Positions 8,893-17,257 of a stretch of DNA of 64,000 nt are shown piece by piece. Below the pieces are notes generated by a model. That model had not been told where the DNA came from, searched no databases, and saw only the letters and a list, made by a program, of their open reading frames with translations. Numbering within the stretch: the first letter of the stretch is position 1; each line of letters begins with the position of its first letter. This DNA is from Cupriavidus basilensis. GTDB taxonomy: Bacteria; Pseudomonadota; Gammaproteobacteria; Burkholderiales; Burkholderiaceae. The translations under genes were made by a program, and so were the position numbers. Where the stretch lies: the NCBI RefSeq assembly GCF_008801925.2, contig NZ_CP062804.1, positions 806,001 to 870,000 on the forward strand, in the 5' to 3' direction.

Positions 8893-9418
8893 GTCAGGCT
8901 GCGGTGCTTCGAACGGGCGGCGACCGCGGCCTGTTTCCTTAGCGTGAACGATCGCTGGGGAAATCGGTTGGCGAGAGCAACTCGCAGCGCCGGCAGTTGA
9001 GCTTGGCAGCGATGCCAGCGATTCAGGGGCCCGCCGGCACCATGCGCTATCTCGAGGCAACCGACGCCACGGCGTGATGGCCTGGCGTTGCGGAATCCGG
9101 ATTGATGCATTGCGACAGGGGAAACGGAGGCGCTACATCCAGTGCTGGCGCGGTCCGCGCGGCATTGTCTGGCGTGCAGGAAAGTGTATCGGTCTGTCTC
9201 AGGGTTTCCCCTGATCCCCGGACAGGAGTAAATTCATGCATCGCCATGCCGTACTGGATGTCGGCGAAATCCCCGGGCGCAGCGTTAACCCGAGGGTGTC
9301 CAGTGATCATGTCGCGCTCTGCCAGCGGCAAGCAGGATGTCATGCTGTTGGCGCAGCCTCGTGCCCGGGCGCATCCCGGTGCGCCTCCACCCAAGTCAGC
9401 CGGAAAGGAAGTGAACCC
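8893..9418 (+). other. Gap with a possible upstream start for the next gene
   Basis: No conserved protein is visible. A good AGGAG (9224-9228) precedes an ATG at 9236 that is in frame with the gene called at 9419 and would add 61 residues of low-complexity, Cys/Ser-rich sequence. A second small frame (ATG 9245, stop 9420-9422) ends in an ATGA overlap with the 9419 start and could be a 58-residue leader. Neither has recognisable content, so both stay as alternatives. Confidence 0.4.
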
Positions 9419-9841
9419 ATGAGCTCCACGATCGAAGCACTGTTCCCGAATCAACAAGGCGCCGCCGACAGCGTCGTCTCCGCTCTCAATCACCAGGAGA
9501 TCCTCGTCGCTCTCTCGGCGCTGGTCGCCGACCGGCGCGTGGCCGTGCTGCACATGCTGTACCCGCGCACCGACGCGCGCACGCACCGAAGCCTCGACGC
9601 GCTGGTCAGCACGCTGCACGGCCACGGCCTGCACGAGGTGGCCACGCTGGTCTCGCAGGAAGCGCACTACCTGGTCTTCAAGGACCCCGCCAAGGCATGG
9701 AAAGCGTTCCAGGAAATCCGCCACGACTCGCTGGCGATCGGGGTGCACCTTTACTACAAGGGGCTCTCGGGGGACGACGCGGAAAAATCGCTCGACGCGG
9801 ACGCGCACCAGAAGGCGGATACGCCTGTGCGCCGTTTCTGA
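9419..9841 (+). CDS. Small conserved-looking cytosolic protein, function unknown
   Basis: 140 residues from the ATG at 9419, which has GGAAAGGAAG just upstream. The content is soluble and mixed helix/strand ('NHQEILVALSALVADRRVAVLHMLYPRTDARTHRSLDALVSTLHGHGLHEVATLVSQEAHYLVFKDPAKAWKAFQEIRHDSLAIGVHLYYKGLSGDDA'), with no signal peptide or membrane segment. I do not recognise a family. A longer form starting at 9236 is possible because of a strong ribosome-binding site there. Confidence 0.65.
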   Translation: MSSTIEALFPNQQGAADSVVSALNHQEILVALSALVADRRVAVLHMLYPRTDARTHRSLDALVSTLHGHGLHEVATLVSQEAHYLVFKDPAKAWKAFQEIRHDSLAIGVHLYYKGLSGDDAEKSLDADAHQKADTPVRRF

Positions 9842-10032
9842 GCAGCTTCGTTGCCGGCGCTGCTGCCGCCAACCGGACGGGCGGGGCGCTGGCCGCTGGC
9901 GGCCTGCCTGCCGATTTTCCGGCATGGCATGCCTCGGCGGGAACCTGCGTGCACGCTCAGCCGCACCGGCCATTCAAGCCGGGATGACAAGCCGGGATGA
10001 GCAGGCATCCCTTCACGCCAACGCTACGCAAC

Positions 10033-10521
10033 ATGAACATCGCGCTCGAAAGCCCCAGGCAAGCGGAAGTCATCCGCCTGATCGACGAACTGGACGCCTA
10101 CCAGAAGCCGCTGTATCCGCCGCAGAGCCATCACGGCATCGACATCGACGCGCTGTCGCAACCCAACGTTCTCTTTGCCGTTGTGCGAGACCCGCAGGGC
10201 ACTGCCGTTGGTTGCGGGGCGATGGTCTTGCAGCCGGAGTTCGGCGAGATCAAGCGCATGTTCGTGCGCCCGGCGAACCGGGGCGGCGGCATTGCGATGC
10301 GGCTGTTGGCCACGCTGGAGAAAGAGGCCGTGGCCAGGGCCTGTCCGCGCTTTGTGCTTGAGACGGGCGTCAGCCAGCCCGAGGCGCTGGCACTGTACGC
10401 CCGGGCCGGCTACCTGCGGTGCGGCCCGTTCGGCGACTATGTGGACGATCCGCTGAGCATATTCATGCAGAAGGATGCGGCTTCGCCTGCCGAGACGGCA
10501 CGCCGCGTCGAAAGTGAATGA
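10033..10521 (+). CDS. GNAT-family N-acetyltransferase
   Basis: 162 residues with the GNAT core: 'LFAVVRDPQGTAVGCGAMVLQPEFGEIKRMFVRPANRGGGIAMRLLATLEKEA', where R-P-A-N-R-G-G-G-I-A is the acetyl-CoA pyrophosphate-binding motif A, then 'ETGVSQPEALALYARAGYLRCGPFGDY', the typical motif B. It transfers acetyl from acetyl-CoA to an amine; the substrate cannot be told. The start at 10033 matches the usual N-terminus; an in-frame ATG at 9997 would add 12 residues, and neither has a strong ribosome-binding site. It stands alone between unrelated genes. Confidence 0.85.
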   Translation: MNIALESPRQAEVIRLIDELDAYQKPLYPPQSHHGIDIDALSQPNVLFAVVRDPQGTAVGCGAMVLQPEFGEIKRMFVRPANRGGGIAMRLLATLEKEAVARACPRFVLETGVSQPEALALYARAGYLRCGPFGDYVDDPLSIFMQKDAASPAETARRVESE

Positions 10522-10605
10522 AAAGCGAATGAAAAGTGGATGAATCGTGGCATTGACGGGTGAGCGGAGTATCATCGGGCCGCCTGTCACTCTTCCCGGT
10601 TCCGG

Positions 10606-13149
10606 ATGTTCCGCATTCCTGCCACGGCTCAATCTCAAGCTCTCCACGTTTCCTTCGTTCCCCGCATCTCCCGCTTGTTCGGCGCCGCGGCGCTGGCACT
10701 GGCCTGCCTCGCCGGCACGCCGCGCCCCGCGCTGGCATACGATATCGGCGCGGTGATCGATGCCATGCGCCTTAGCCGCTATGCCCTGAACGCGCCTGAA
10801 CGGCGCGTGTGGGGCACCGAAAACGCGCGCGATGCGCTGCTGGTCGGCCAGGTCGAAAACCGCTTGTTCTTCTACCGCTATGTGCGCGAAGGCAGCACGT
10901 CCAGGCTGGTGTTCCGTTCGCCGCCGCTGGTGATCGACCCGGGTACCTGGCGGCCAACGCACGAGGAAAACGTGTCCGTCACCACGCCCAGGGGCGACGA
11001 GGCCTTTTACTGGGTGGCCTATACCTACAACGATGTCGACGGCAAGCAGGTGAACGGCTACCTGGTGGACGCAGCCGGCGAAGCCATCACGGTGCGCGCG
11101 GACGCCGGCACCGCAACGGTGACCAGCACGCGGCCCTGGGACGCGGCGCGCCAGGCGCAGGCCATGGCCACGCTGCGCAAAGCCCTGGTGAGCTACCCCA
11201 GCCGCCTGACGGCCATGCCGGCCGACTTGCGCTTCGTGCAGCGCCCGCCGGTCGACACGCTGGCTGCCTTCCGCGCGCTGCACCAGGCGGCGCGCGCCAT
11301 CCCCCGTTCGAGGTCCGCGGAATTCGCCCGCGCGCTGGCGCAGTTGCGCACCTTCGTCATGGAGCAGGATTATCGCGAGATCGACCCCAAGGGCGAATAC
11401 CCCGACACACTGGTCGCCCTGAACGACTATGGATTCTGGCTGGCCGAGGCCGGCGATGCGGCCCAGGCCGACCTGATCCTGGGCGAGGTGCTGCGCCGGG
11501 ACCCGTCGCGCATCGCGGCCTACCTGAACCGCGCGGACGCGCGCTGGCAGCAACGCGAACGCGAGCGCAGCCCGGAAAAGCGCGACTATTACCTGGCGCT
11601 GGCGCGCGAGGACTACCGCCAGTACTGCAGCCTGCGGCTGGTGTCCAACAATGCCATCCCGTCCAACGTGGCGGCCCGCATCAGCACCGCGCTGGACGAG
11701 AAGCAGCTGACCGCGGCCACCTGCCGGCCGCGCCTGGAGATCTTCCCGGCGATCAAGGCCGGCGACCTGCAGGCGGTGCGCCTGCAACTGGCGCGCGGCC
11801 AGGATCCAAACGGGGTCAACGAGCATGGCGTCTCCGCGCTGAGCGTGGCGGTGTACTACCAGCAGGAGGAGATCGTGCGCGCCTTGCTGGCCGGCGGCGC
11901 CAAGGTGGACGGGCCCAACCGCGGCTCGGCCTTGATGGCTTCGGCCATGCCGGACGGACGCGACCAGCGCCCCCTGGCGCAGCGCTACGCCATCGCGGAC
12001 ATCCTGCTGGCGGCGGGCGCCTCGCTGGCGGCGCCCGACATCAACGGCACGCCTTTGCTGATCACGCGCACGTCCTACTATGGGGATGATCGCGCCACGC
12101 TGGAATACCTGCTGTCCCACGGCGCCGATCCGAACACGCATGAAAAAAAGGGCCGCACCGTGCTGCACGCCGCCATCAGCAACTTCCGCACGCGCTGGTT
12201 TGCGGATCAGTTGCTGGCCAAGGGCGCCGACATCAACGCGGCCTACATCCGCATGTACTACGGCAATAGCCCCATGTGGGAAACGCCCTTGCTGGAGGCG
12301 TTGCGCGAGTCGAGCAGTGAGCTCAAGCCGGGCGTGGCTCTCGCCATCCCGGAGCGCGTGGCCTTTGTGCTCGATCGTGGCGCGGACGCTTCGGTGGGCG
12401 GCTATGGCGGCAAGGACGCCGTGGCGCGCAACGGCCTGGACGAGGCGCTGAGCCTCTCGGCCTCCTACTTACAGCCCGCGCTGGTAGACCGGCTGGTGCA
12501 GGCCGCGCGCAAGCCGGCCGCGCCGCTGACCAGCGAGCCCCTGTCGGCCCTGCTGCGCGTGTGGAGCTACCAGGAGGCGCGGGCGCAAGCCAGCAAGGAC
12601 AGCCCTGCATGGGACGGCTTGCGCGCCAGCGCGCGTGCCACGGCCGAGCGGATGGTTGCGGCCGGCGTCAGCCTCAAATACCAGAACGGCGCGCAGGGCA
12701 TGAAGGACAACGCGATCGCGCCGCTGAGCGTGCCCTGGCTGCCGGATGACCTGTACCTGGCGTGGCTCAAGGCAGGGGCCGACCACACCGACCGCAGCGA
12801 CGGCGGCACACGCATCAACGGCGTGGATCAGAACGACGCGCTGCCGCTAGTGATCATGATGCAGCTGGGCCAGCAAGCCAAGGTGAAGATGCTGCTGGAG
12901 CACGACGCCGCGCTATATCGCGACCCGCAACGCTGCGGCATGGCCGTGGCGGATGTGCTGTCATGGCAGCTGGGCAATGCCGGCAAGGCCATCAGCCCGG
13001 AAATGGCGGGCGCGATCAGCCATGTCATGCAAGGTGCCGCCAAGGCCGGCAACTGCGACATGAGCATGAAGGCGCGCGCCAGGCCGTATATCGGCGTGAG
13101 CGCCGAAGAGCTGGCGCGCTACATCGAAAAAGGCGTCGCCGCGCGCTGA
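10606..13149 (+). CDS. Exported ankyrin-repeat protein
   Basis: 847 residues. A signal peptide ('RLFGAAALALACLAGTPRPALA') ends before YDIGAVID. Residues about 20-230 form an unknown N-terminal region, about 230-350 a TPR-like helical region ('YPDTLVALNDYGFWLAEAGDAAQADLILGEVLRRDPSRIAAYLNRADARW'). Ankyrin repeats follow from about 385 ('GDLQAVRLQLARGQDPNGVNEHGVSALSVAVYYQQEEIVRALLAGGAKVDG') to about 545, with further degenerate repeats to the end. Ankyrin arrays bind proteins; a periplasmic or secreted scaffold is likely. No partner gene is adjacent. Confidence 0.85.
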   Translation: MFRIPATAQSQALHVSFVPRISRLFGAAALALACLAGTPRPALAYDIGAVIDAMRLSRYALNAPERRVWGTENARDALLVGQVENRLFFYRYVREGSTSRLVFRSPPLVIDPGTWRPTHEENVSVTTPRGDEAFYWVAYTYNDVDGKQVNGYLVDAAGEAITVRADAGTATVTSTRPWDAARQAQAMATLRKALVSYPSRLTAMPADLRFVQRPPVDTLAAFRALHQAARAIPRSRSAEFARALAQLRTFVMEQDYREIDPKGEYPDTLVALNDYGFWLAEAGDAAQADLILGEVLRRDPSRIAAYLNRADARWQQRERERSPEKRDYYLALAREDYRQYCSLRLVSNNAIPSNVAARISTALDEKQLTAATCRPRLEIFPAIKAGDLQAVRLQLARGQDPNGVNEHGVSALSVAVYYQQEEIVRALLAGGAKVDGPNRGSALMASAMPDGRDQRPLAQRYAIADILLAAGASLAAPDINGTPLLITRTSYYGDDRATLEYLLSHGADPNTHEKKGRTVLHAAISNFRTRWFADQLLAKGADINAAYIRMYYGNSPMWETPLLEALRESSSELKPGVALAIPERVAFVLDRGADASVGGYGGKDAVARNGLDEALSLSASYLQPALVDRLVQAARKPAAPLTSEPLSALLRVWSYQEARAQASKDSPAWDGLRASARATAERMVAAGVSLKYQNGAQGMKDNAIAPLSVPWLPDDLYLAWLKAGADHTDRSDGGTRINGVDQNDALPLVIMMQLGQQAKVKMLLEHDAALYRDPQRCGMAVADVLSWQLGNAGKAISPEMAGAISHVMQGAAKAGNCDMSMKARARPYIGVSAEELARYIEKGVAAR

Positions 13150-13152
13150 AAG

Positions 13153-13420
13153 CTACCTGGCGCCGGCCGTCCGCCGGCGGCTGAAGGGGCGCGCAAGCAT
13201 GCCGTTGAGCAGCACGTCGATGACCTGTTCCGCGTGCTGCTCCGCTTGTTCGGCCGTCATGGGGCCGACACCGTACAGGCGCCGGATCAGATGCGTGGCC
13301 GACTGAACCGCCGTGAGCGTGGCGGTCATCGTCACGCTGGCGTGTTCGGGCGGGTAGGGCTTGAGCCATTGCGCCGCGTGGCACTGCGCGATCCGCGCAT
13401 CGAGCGGCCCGGGATTCTGG
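13153..13420 (-). pseudogene. TetR-family regulator remnant (C-terminal half only)
   Basis: On the minus strand, from about 13418 to the stop at 13153, the frame reads like the ligand-binding end of a TetR regulator ('NPGPLDARIAQCHAAQWLKPYPPEHASVTMTATLTAVQSATHLIRRLY...QHAEQVIDVLLNGML'). No helix-turn-helix half exists upstream: that side is occupied by a promoter and hairpin for the rightward gene. The frame can be opened from 13479, but the first 20 residues do not fit the family. I read it as a gene that lost its DNA-binding domain by deletion. Confidence 0.6.
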
Positions 13421-13421
13421 T

Positions 13422-13450
13422 TTGTGATTAATCCGGCGCATGGATATAAT
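13422..13450 (+). promoter_or_regulatory. Candidate sigma-70 promoter
   Basis: TTGTGA (13422-13427) and a perfect TATAAT (13445-13450) are separated by 17 bases. The expected transcript start is near 13457, just at the foot of the hairpin at 13459-13480. It would drive the small membrane protein gene at 13522. Confidence 0.6.
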
Positions 13451-13458
13451 TCGTCGCC

Positions 13459-13487
13459 AATGCCCCGGATCCGGGGCATTCGTTTTT
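13459..13487 (+). terminator. Perfect hairpin plus T5 in the leader of the next gene
   Basis: An 11-base arm AATGCCCCGGA and its exact complement form a gapless palindrome (13459-13480), followed by CGTTTTTA (T-run 13483-13487). This is the form of an intrinsic terminator for rightward transcription, but it sits at the predicted start of the transcript from 13422-13450 and 35 bases before the next ATG. It may be a leader attenuator, a 5' stabilising stem or a terminator for read-through from the left. Confidence 0.6.
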
Positions 13488-13521
13488 ACATCCGCTCGAT
13501 ATCCATACCCGGGAGTGTTCC

Positions 13522-13851
13522 ATGTTTCTGATCTGGCAAGGCTTAGGCTTTCTCGTTGTCATCTTGCCCCTTGCCGTCCTGCTTGCCATGAGCCTGCTAG
13601 GCTCGCTGGTGAATCTCTCCAACATGGCGACCATCGTGCTGTCGCTGATCCTGTCGGCCGCGGCGGTCTTCTATCTTGGCAAACGCCTCAATTCGCGTCC
13701 GGGCCGCATCCTGGTCGATCCCAGCACGCAGGAATCCGTGGAATTGCGCAAGCGCCATACGCTGTTCTGGATTCCCATGCAGTATTGGGCGTTCCCCATC
13801 CTTCTGATCGCGATCATTGCCTCGTTTGCGTTGTTTACCGCCGGGGCATAG
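13522..13851 (+). CDS. Small inner-membrane protein
   Basis: 109 residues with three likely membrane helices: about 5-30 ('GLGFLVVILPLAVLLAMSLLGSLV'), 34-52 ('ATIVLSLILSAAAVFYLG'), and 87-107 ('YWAFPILLIAIIASFALF'). Between them is a cytosolic or periplasmic segment containing 'VDPSTQESVELRKRHTLFWIPMQ'. GGGAG precedes the ATG at good spacing. The family is not known to me; the last helix pair around 'HTLFWIPMQYW' is typical of small conserved membrane proteins of the Burkholderiaceae. Confidence 0.75.
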   Translation: MFLIWQGLGFLVVILPLAVLLAMSLLGSLVNLSNMATIVLSLILSAAAVFYLGKRLNSRPGRILVDPSTQESVELRKRHTLFWIPMQYWAFPILLIAIIASFALFTAGA

Positions 13852-13989
13852 CGCGGGCGGGCGGCCGGAGCAGGCCGGCGGGAGCGGGCGTAGAATACCG
13901 GTCCTGCACCCCGAATGCTCCGGCGCGCCAGGGCAAGTTGCGGGACAAGCCTGGTAAAAGGCAGCCTTACTACGAGTAGAGACATCAAG

Positions 13990-15264
13990 TTGAACAATCC
14001 GGCCAGCGCTGCGCATCATCGCGAGCTCACCTCGGCGGCTGACGCCGAGACCCTGGCGCGGCGCGCGCGCCGGGGCATCGTCCTGCTGACCTTCGCGTTC
14101 GCGCTGAGCCAGTTCTATCGCAGCTGCCTGGCGGTGATGGCGCCGGAGCTCCAGCACGACTTCGGCCTGTCGGCGGCGGGCTTCGGCACCTTGTCTTCCT
14201 CCTTCTTCCTGGCATTCGCGGTTGCGCAGATTCCCGTGGGGATTGCGTTCGACCGGTATGGCGTGGGCAAGCCGACGTCCTTGCTGCTGGCCATTGGCGC
14301 GGTGTCCGCCGTGGTGTTCTCGCTGGCGCCGAACGGTACTGTTGCCATGCTGGCGCAGGCCGGGCTGGGACTGGCTTGCGCGCCGGTCTTCATGGGGCTG
14401 CTGCATTTTGCTTCCGAGCAGCTTTCCGAGAAAAACTACACGCGGGTCGCCAGCCAGTCCAATGCCACCGGCATGATCGGCGCGCTGTGCGCCACGGCGC
14501 CGCTCGGATGGGCCATGCATCTGCTCGGCTGGCGCGTGGCCATGTCCGTCGCGGCGCTGTGCATGGTGGTGGCCTGCTACGGCGTCTGGCGCTTCGTGCG
14601 GGATGATGGCCACGCCGAGGCGCGCGATGTGCCGCTGAGCGCCATGCTCTCGCAAAGCGCGAAGCTGCTGGCCATCGTTCCCTTGTGGACCTTGATCCCG
14701 ATGTGCGTTGCCATGGCGGCAGGCACCGCGTTTCGCAACGCATGGAGCGGGCCTTACCTGGCCAGCGTGTACGGCTTGAATTCCGGCTCGCGGGGCATCG
14801 CGCTGACGCTGCTGAGCGTGTGCGGGTTCCTGACGGCGTTCTTCCTGCCCGTGCTGGTCCGGCGCAGCTCGCTCAAGACCACCATCGCGGGATGGTCCTG
14901 CTTTGCGATGTCGGGCGCCATCCTGCTGAGCCTCTGGCCCACGCATGGCATCGTCTCCGGTGTGGGGCTGATGGCCTTGCTGTCGACCATCGGCATGCTG
15001 CATCCGCTGATCATGGCGCAGGGGCGCGGCCTGGTGCCGCCGTCCTCGCGCGGGCGCGGTCTCGGCGTGCTCAACACCTTTGTATTCCTGGGCTCGGCGC
15101 TGACGTCGTGGGGATTCGGCATGATCGCCAGCATGGGCGACGCCCGGCACTGGCCGGTGGCCAAGACCTATTCGACGATCTTTCTCACGGCTGCCGTGGT
15201 AGTGGCGCTTGCCGTGGCACCGTATTTCTTCAGCCCATCCAGCCCGTCCGTGATCAAGCGCTAA
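13990..15264 (+). CDS. MFS transporter
   Basis: About 424 residues with twelve hydrophobic segments. The first helix carries 'LLTFAFALSQFYRSCLAVMAPELQHDFGLSAAGFGTLSSSFFLAFAVAQIPVGIAFDRYGVGKP', the MFS 2-3 loop signature (G-x-x-x-D-R-x-G). The second half has 'SRGRGLGVLNTFVFLGSALTSWGFGMI'. It moves a small solute across the inner membrane by proton coupling; the substrate is unknown. The TTG at 13990 is taken as start; an in-frame ATG at 13915 would add 25 residues without a convincing ribosome-binding site. Convergent with the Lrp/AsnC gene. Confidence 0.85.
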   Translation: MNNPASAAHHRELTSAADAETLARRARRGIVLLTFAFALSQFYRSCLAVMAPELQHDFGLSAAGFGTLSSSFFLAFAVAQIPVGIAFDRYGVGKPTSLLLAIGAVSAVVFSLAPNGTVAMLAQAGLGLACAPVFMGLLHFASEQLSEKNYTRVASQSNATGMIGALCATAPLGWAMHLLGWRVAMSVAALCMVVACYGVWRFVRDDGHAEARDVPLSAMLSQSAKLLAIVPLWTLIPMCVAMAAGTAFRNAWSGPYLASVYGLNSGSRGIALTLLSVCGFLTAFFLPVLVRRSSLKTTIAGWSCFAMSGAILLSLWPTHGIVSGVGLMALLSTIGMLHPLIMAQGRGLVPPSSRGRGLGVLNTFVFLGSALTSWGFGMIASMGDARHWPVAKTYSTIFLTAAVVVALAVAPYFFSPSSPSVIKR

Positions 15265-15316
15265 GCCAGCGCTAAGCCCTGCGGCCTCGGCAAGCCAGCA
15301 GGCAGAGGGTCCGGGT

Positions 15317-15790
15317 TCAAGGCTCCAGCGGCATGGCGCTGGTGCACTTGATCTCGTCCAGGCAGACGCTGGATTTCACGCCGCTCACGCCCGGGATGCG
15401 CATCAGGGTGTCGAGCAGGAAATCCGACAGCGACTTCAGATCGCGCGCCACCACCTTGAGCACATAGTCGATATCGCCGGTCACGGAGAAGCACTCCTGG
15501 ATTTGCGCCAGCTCGGCGACCAACCCCTTGAAGTTCGACAGGTCCCGGATATGGCCGCGCTCCATCGTGACATGGATAAAGGCCACCACGCCGAAGCCCA
15601 GGCTGGCGGAGTCCAGCCGGGCCTCATAGCGCTTGATGATGCCGAGCTCTTCCAGGCGCCGGTGGCGGCGCAGCGTCTGGGCTGGCGACAGGCGGATGGA
15701 CTCGGCCAGTTCCAGGTTGGACGCGCGCCCATTTTCCTGCAACGCCCCCAGCAGGCGCCGGTCGATGCGGTCTAGCTCATCTTTTTGCAC
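15317..15790 (-). CDS. Lrp/AsnC-family transcriptional regulator
   Basis: 157 residues: an N-terminal winged helix-turn-helix ('LDRIDRRLLGALQENGRASNLELAESIRLSPAQTLRRHRRLEELGIIKRYEARLD') and a C-terminal RAM/AsnC ligand-binding domain ('ECFSVTGDIDYVLKVVARDLKSLSDFLLDTLMRIPGVSGVKSSVCLDEIK'). It is divergent from hpd with 235 bases between, so it most likely controls tyrosine breakdown in response to an aromatic amino acid. An inverted repeat in the shared region (15813-15835) is a plausible operator. Confidence 0.9.
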   Translation of the reverse strand: MQKDELDRIDRRLLGALQENGRASNLELAESIRLSPAQTLRRHRRLEELGIIKRYEARLDSASLGFGVVAFIHVTMERGHIRDLSNFKGLVAELAQIQECFSVTGDIDYVLKVVARDLKSLSDFLLDTLMRIPGVSGVKSSVCLDEIKCTSAMPLEP

Positions 15791-15812
15791 TTTCGTTTCC
15801 TGTCATCCATGA

Positions 15813-15835
15813 ATCATGAAATTTTATATCATGAT
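15813..15835. promoter_or_regulatory. Candidate Lrp/AsnC operator
   Basis: The 7-base arms ATCATGA (15813-15819) and TCATGAT (15829-15835) enclose the A/T-only centre AATTTTATA. The AT-rich centre with flanking dyad fits Lrp/AsnC sites. It lies 23 bases upstream of the regulator start, where binding would block its own promoter. Confidence 0.5.
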
Positions 15836-16025
15836 CTAGGGTTTGCCTGCGTGGATTACGAAATCCTATTTTGCGGCCCGGAATATACACTGAACGCCAG
15901 ATTAGCAGTGCGGACGGGTAAATGAGAGCCTGTTCCGCACGTGCCTGGCACTGCGCATTGATGCGCTGGCGCACAGGAGCCGCAATATTATTTCTCTCGT
16001 CCCCCAACTTTTCGTTGAGCACACC

Positions 16026-17099
16026 ATGGCCGATCTGTTTGAAAACCCGATGCAGTTGATGGGCTTCGAATTCGTGGAATTCGCTTCGCCCACTCCCAAC
16101 CTACTGGAACCGATCTTCGAGCAGATGGGCTTCACGCTGGTGGCGCGCCATCGCTCCAAGGACGTGGTGCTGTACCGTCAGGGCGACATCAATTTCATCG
16201 TCAACCGCGAGCCGCACAGCCCGGCTGCCTACTTTGCCGCCGAGCACGGCCCCAGCGCCTGCGGCATGGCGTTCCGCGTGAAGGATTCGCACAAGGCCTA
16301 TGCCCGCGCGCTGGAACTCGGCGCGCAGCCGGTGGAAATCGCCACCGGCCCGATGGAGCTGCGCCTGCCGGCGATCAAGGGCATCGGCGGCGCGCCGCTG
16401 TACCTGATCGACCGCTTTGAAGAAGGCAAGTCCATCTACGACATCGACTTCGAATTCATCGAAGGCGTGGACCGCCACCCGGTGGGCCACGGCCTGCGCC
16501 TGATCGACCACCTGACGCACAACGTCTACCGTGGCCGCATGGCTTACTGGGCTAATTTCTACGAAAAGCTCTTCAATTTCCGCGAAATCCGCTACTTCGA
16601 TATCCAGGGCGAATACACCGGCCTGACCTCGAAGGCCATGACCGCGCCGGATGGCAAGATCCGCATCCCGCTGAACGAAGAATCGTCCAAGGGCAGCGGC
16701 CAGATCGAGGAATTCCTGATGGCCTTCAATGGCGAAGGCATCCAGCACATCGCCTTCCTGACGGACAACCTGATCGAAGTCATCGACCGCCTGCAGATGG
16801 CCGGCGTGCCCCTGATGACGGCGCCCAACGACTACTACTACGACGGCCTGGAAGCACGCCTGCCCGGCCACGGCCAGCCCGTGGATCAGCTCAAGGCGCG
16901 CGGCATTCTGGTCGACGGCACCACGGAAGGCGGCAAGCCCCGCCTGCTGCTGCAGATCTTCTCCAAGGCCTCGCTCGGCCCGGTGTTCTTCGAGTTCATC
17001 CAGCGCAAGGGCGACGAAGGCTTTGGCGAAGGCAACTTCAAGGCGCTGTTCGAATCGCTGGAACGCGACCAGATCGAGCGCGGCACGCTCAAGGTCTGA
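16026..17099 (+). CDS. hpd: 4-hydroxyphenylpyruvate dioxygenase
   Basis: 357 residues, normal length for bacterial HPPD. It converts 4-hydroxyphenylpyruvate and O2 to homogentisate and CO2 in the cytosol, the second step of tyrosine catabolism. The iron ligands are visible: H162 in 'DHLTHNV', H241 in 'GIQHIAF', E323 in '[25 protein letters not shown]', which also contains the C-terminal gating helix region. Two vicinal-oxygen-chelate domains are present. It is followed by an aromatic amino acid permease and aminotransferase on the same strand, giving uptake, transamination and ring hydroxylation together. Regulation is probably by the divergent Lrp/AsnC gene. Confidence 0.97.
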   Translation: MADLFENPMQLMGFEFVEFASPTPNLLEPIFEQMGFTLVARHRSKDVVLYRQGDINFIVNREPHSPAAYFAAEHGPSACGMAFRVKDSHKAYARALELGAQPVEIATGPMELRLPAIKGIGGAPLYLIDRFEEGKSIYDIDFEFIEGVDRHPVGHGLRLIDHLTHNVYRGRMAYWANFYEKLFNFREIRYFDIQGEYTGLTSKAMTAPDGKIRIPLNEESSKGSGQIEEFLMAFNGEGIQHIAFLTDNLIEVIDRLQMAGVPLMTAPNDYYYDGLEARLPGHGQPVDQLKARGILVDGTTEGGKPRLLLQIFSKASLGPVFFEFIQRKGDEGFGEGNFKALFESLERDQIERGTLKV

Positions 17100-17257
17100 G
17101 GCCCACAAGGCAAGCCGGCACGCCCGGCACTGACCGCATCAACACCGCCGGCGCAGCAGCATGACTGCGCGCCGGTGGTGCCTGGCCGAAACCCAAGCGC
17201 CCGCGACACGCGAGAGGCGCAGGCTGACATTCCAAAAGAGTGGGTAGAGAGACAAAG

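Noticed and set aside
9245..9422. 58-codon leader ending in an ATGA overlap
   Set aside because: It has no ribosome-binding site at proper distance and no protein-like pattern; kept only as an alternative.
10024..12168. Open frame of 714 codons on the minus strand
   Set aside because: It overlaps the GNAT and ankyrin genes in the mirrored codon phase and is Arg/Gln/Gly-rich without domains.
16101..17108. Open frame on the minus strand opposite hpd
   Set aside because: hpd has all its metal ligands; the opposite frame has none and mirrors its codons.
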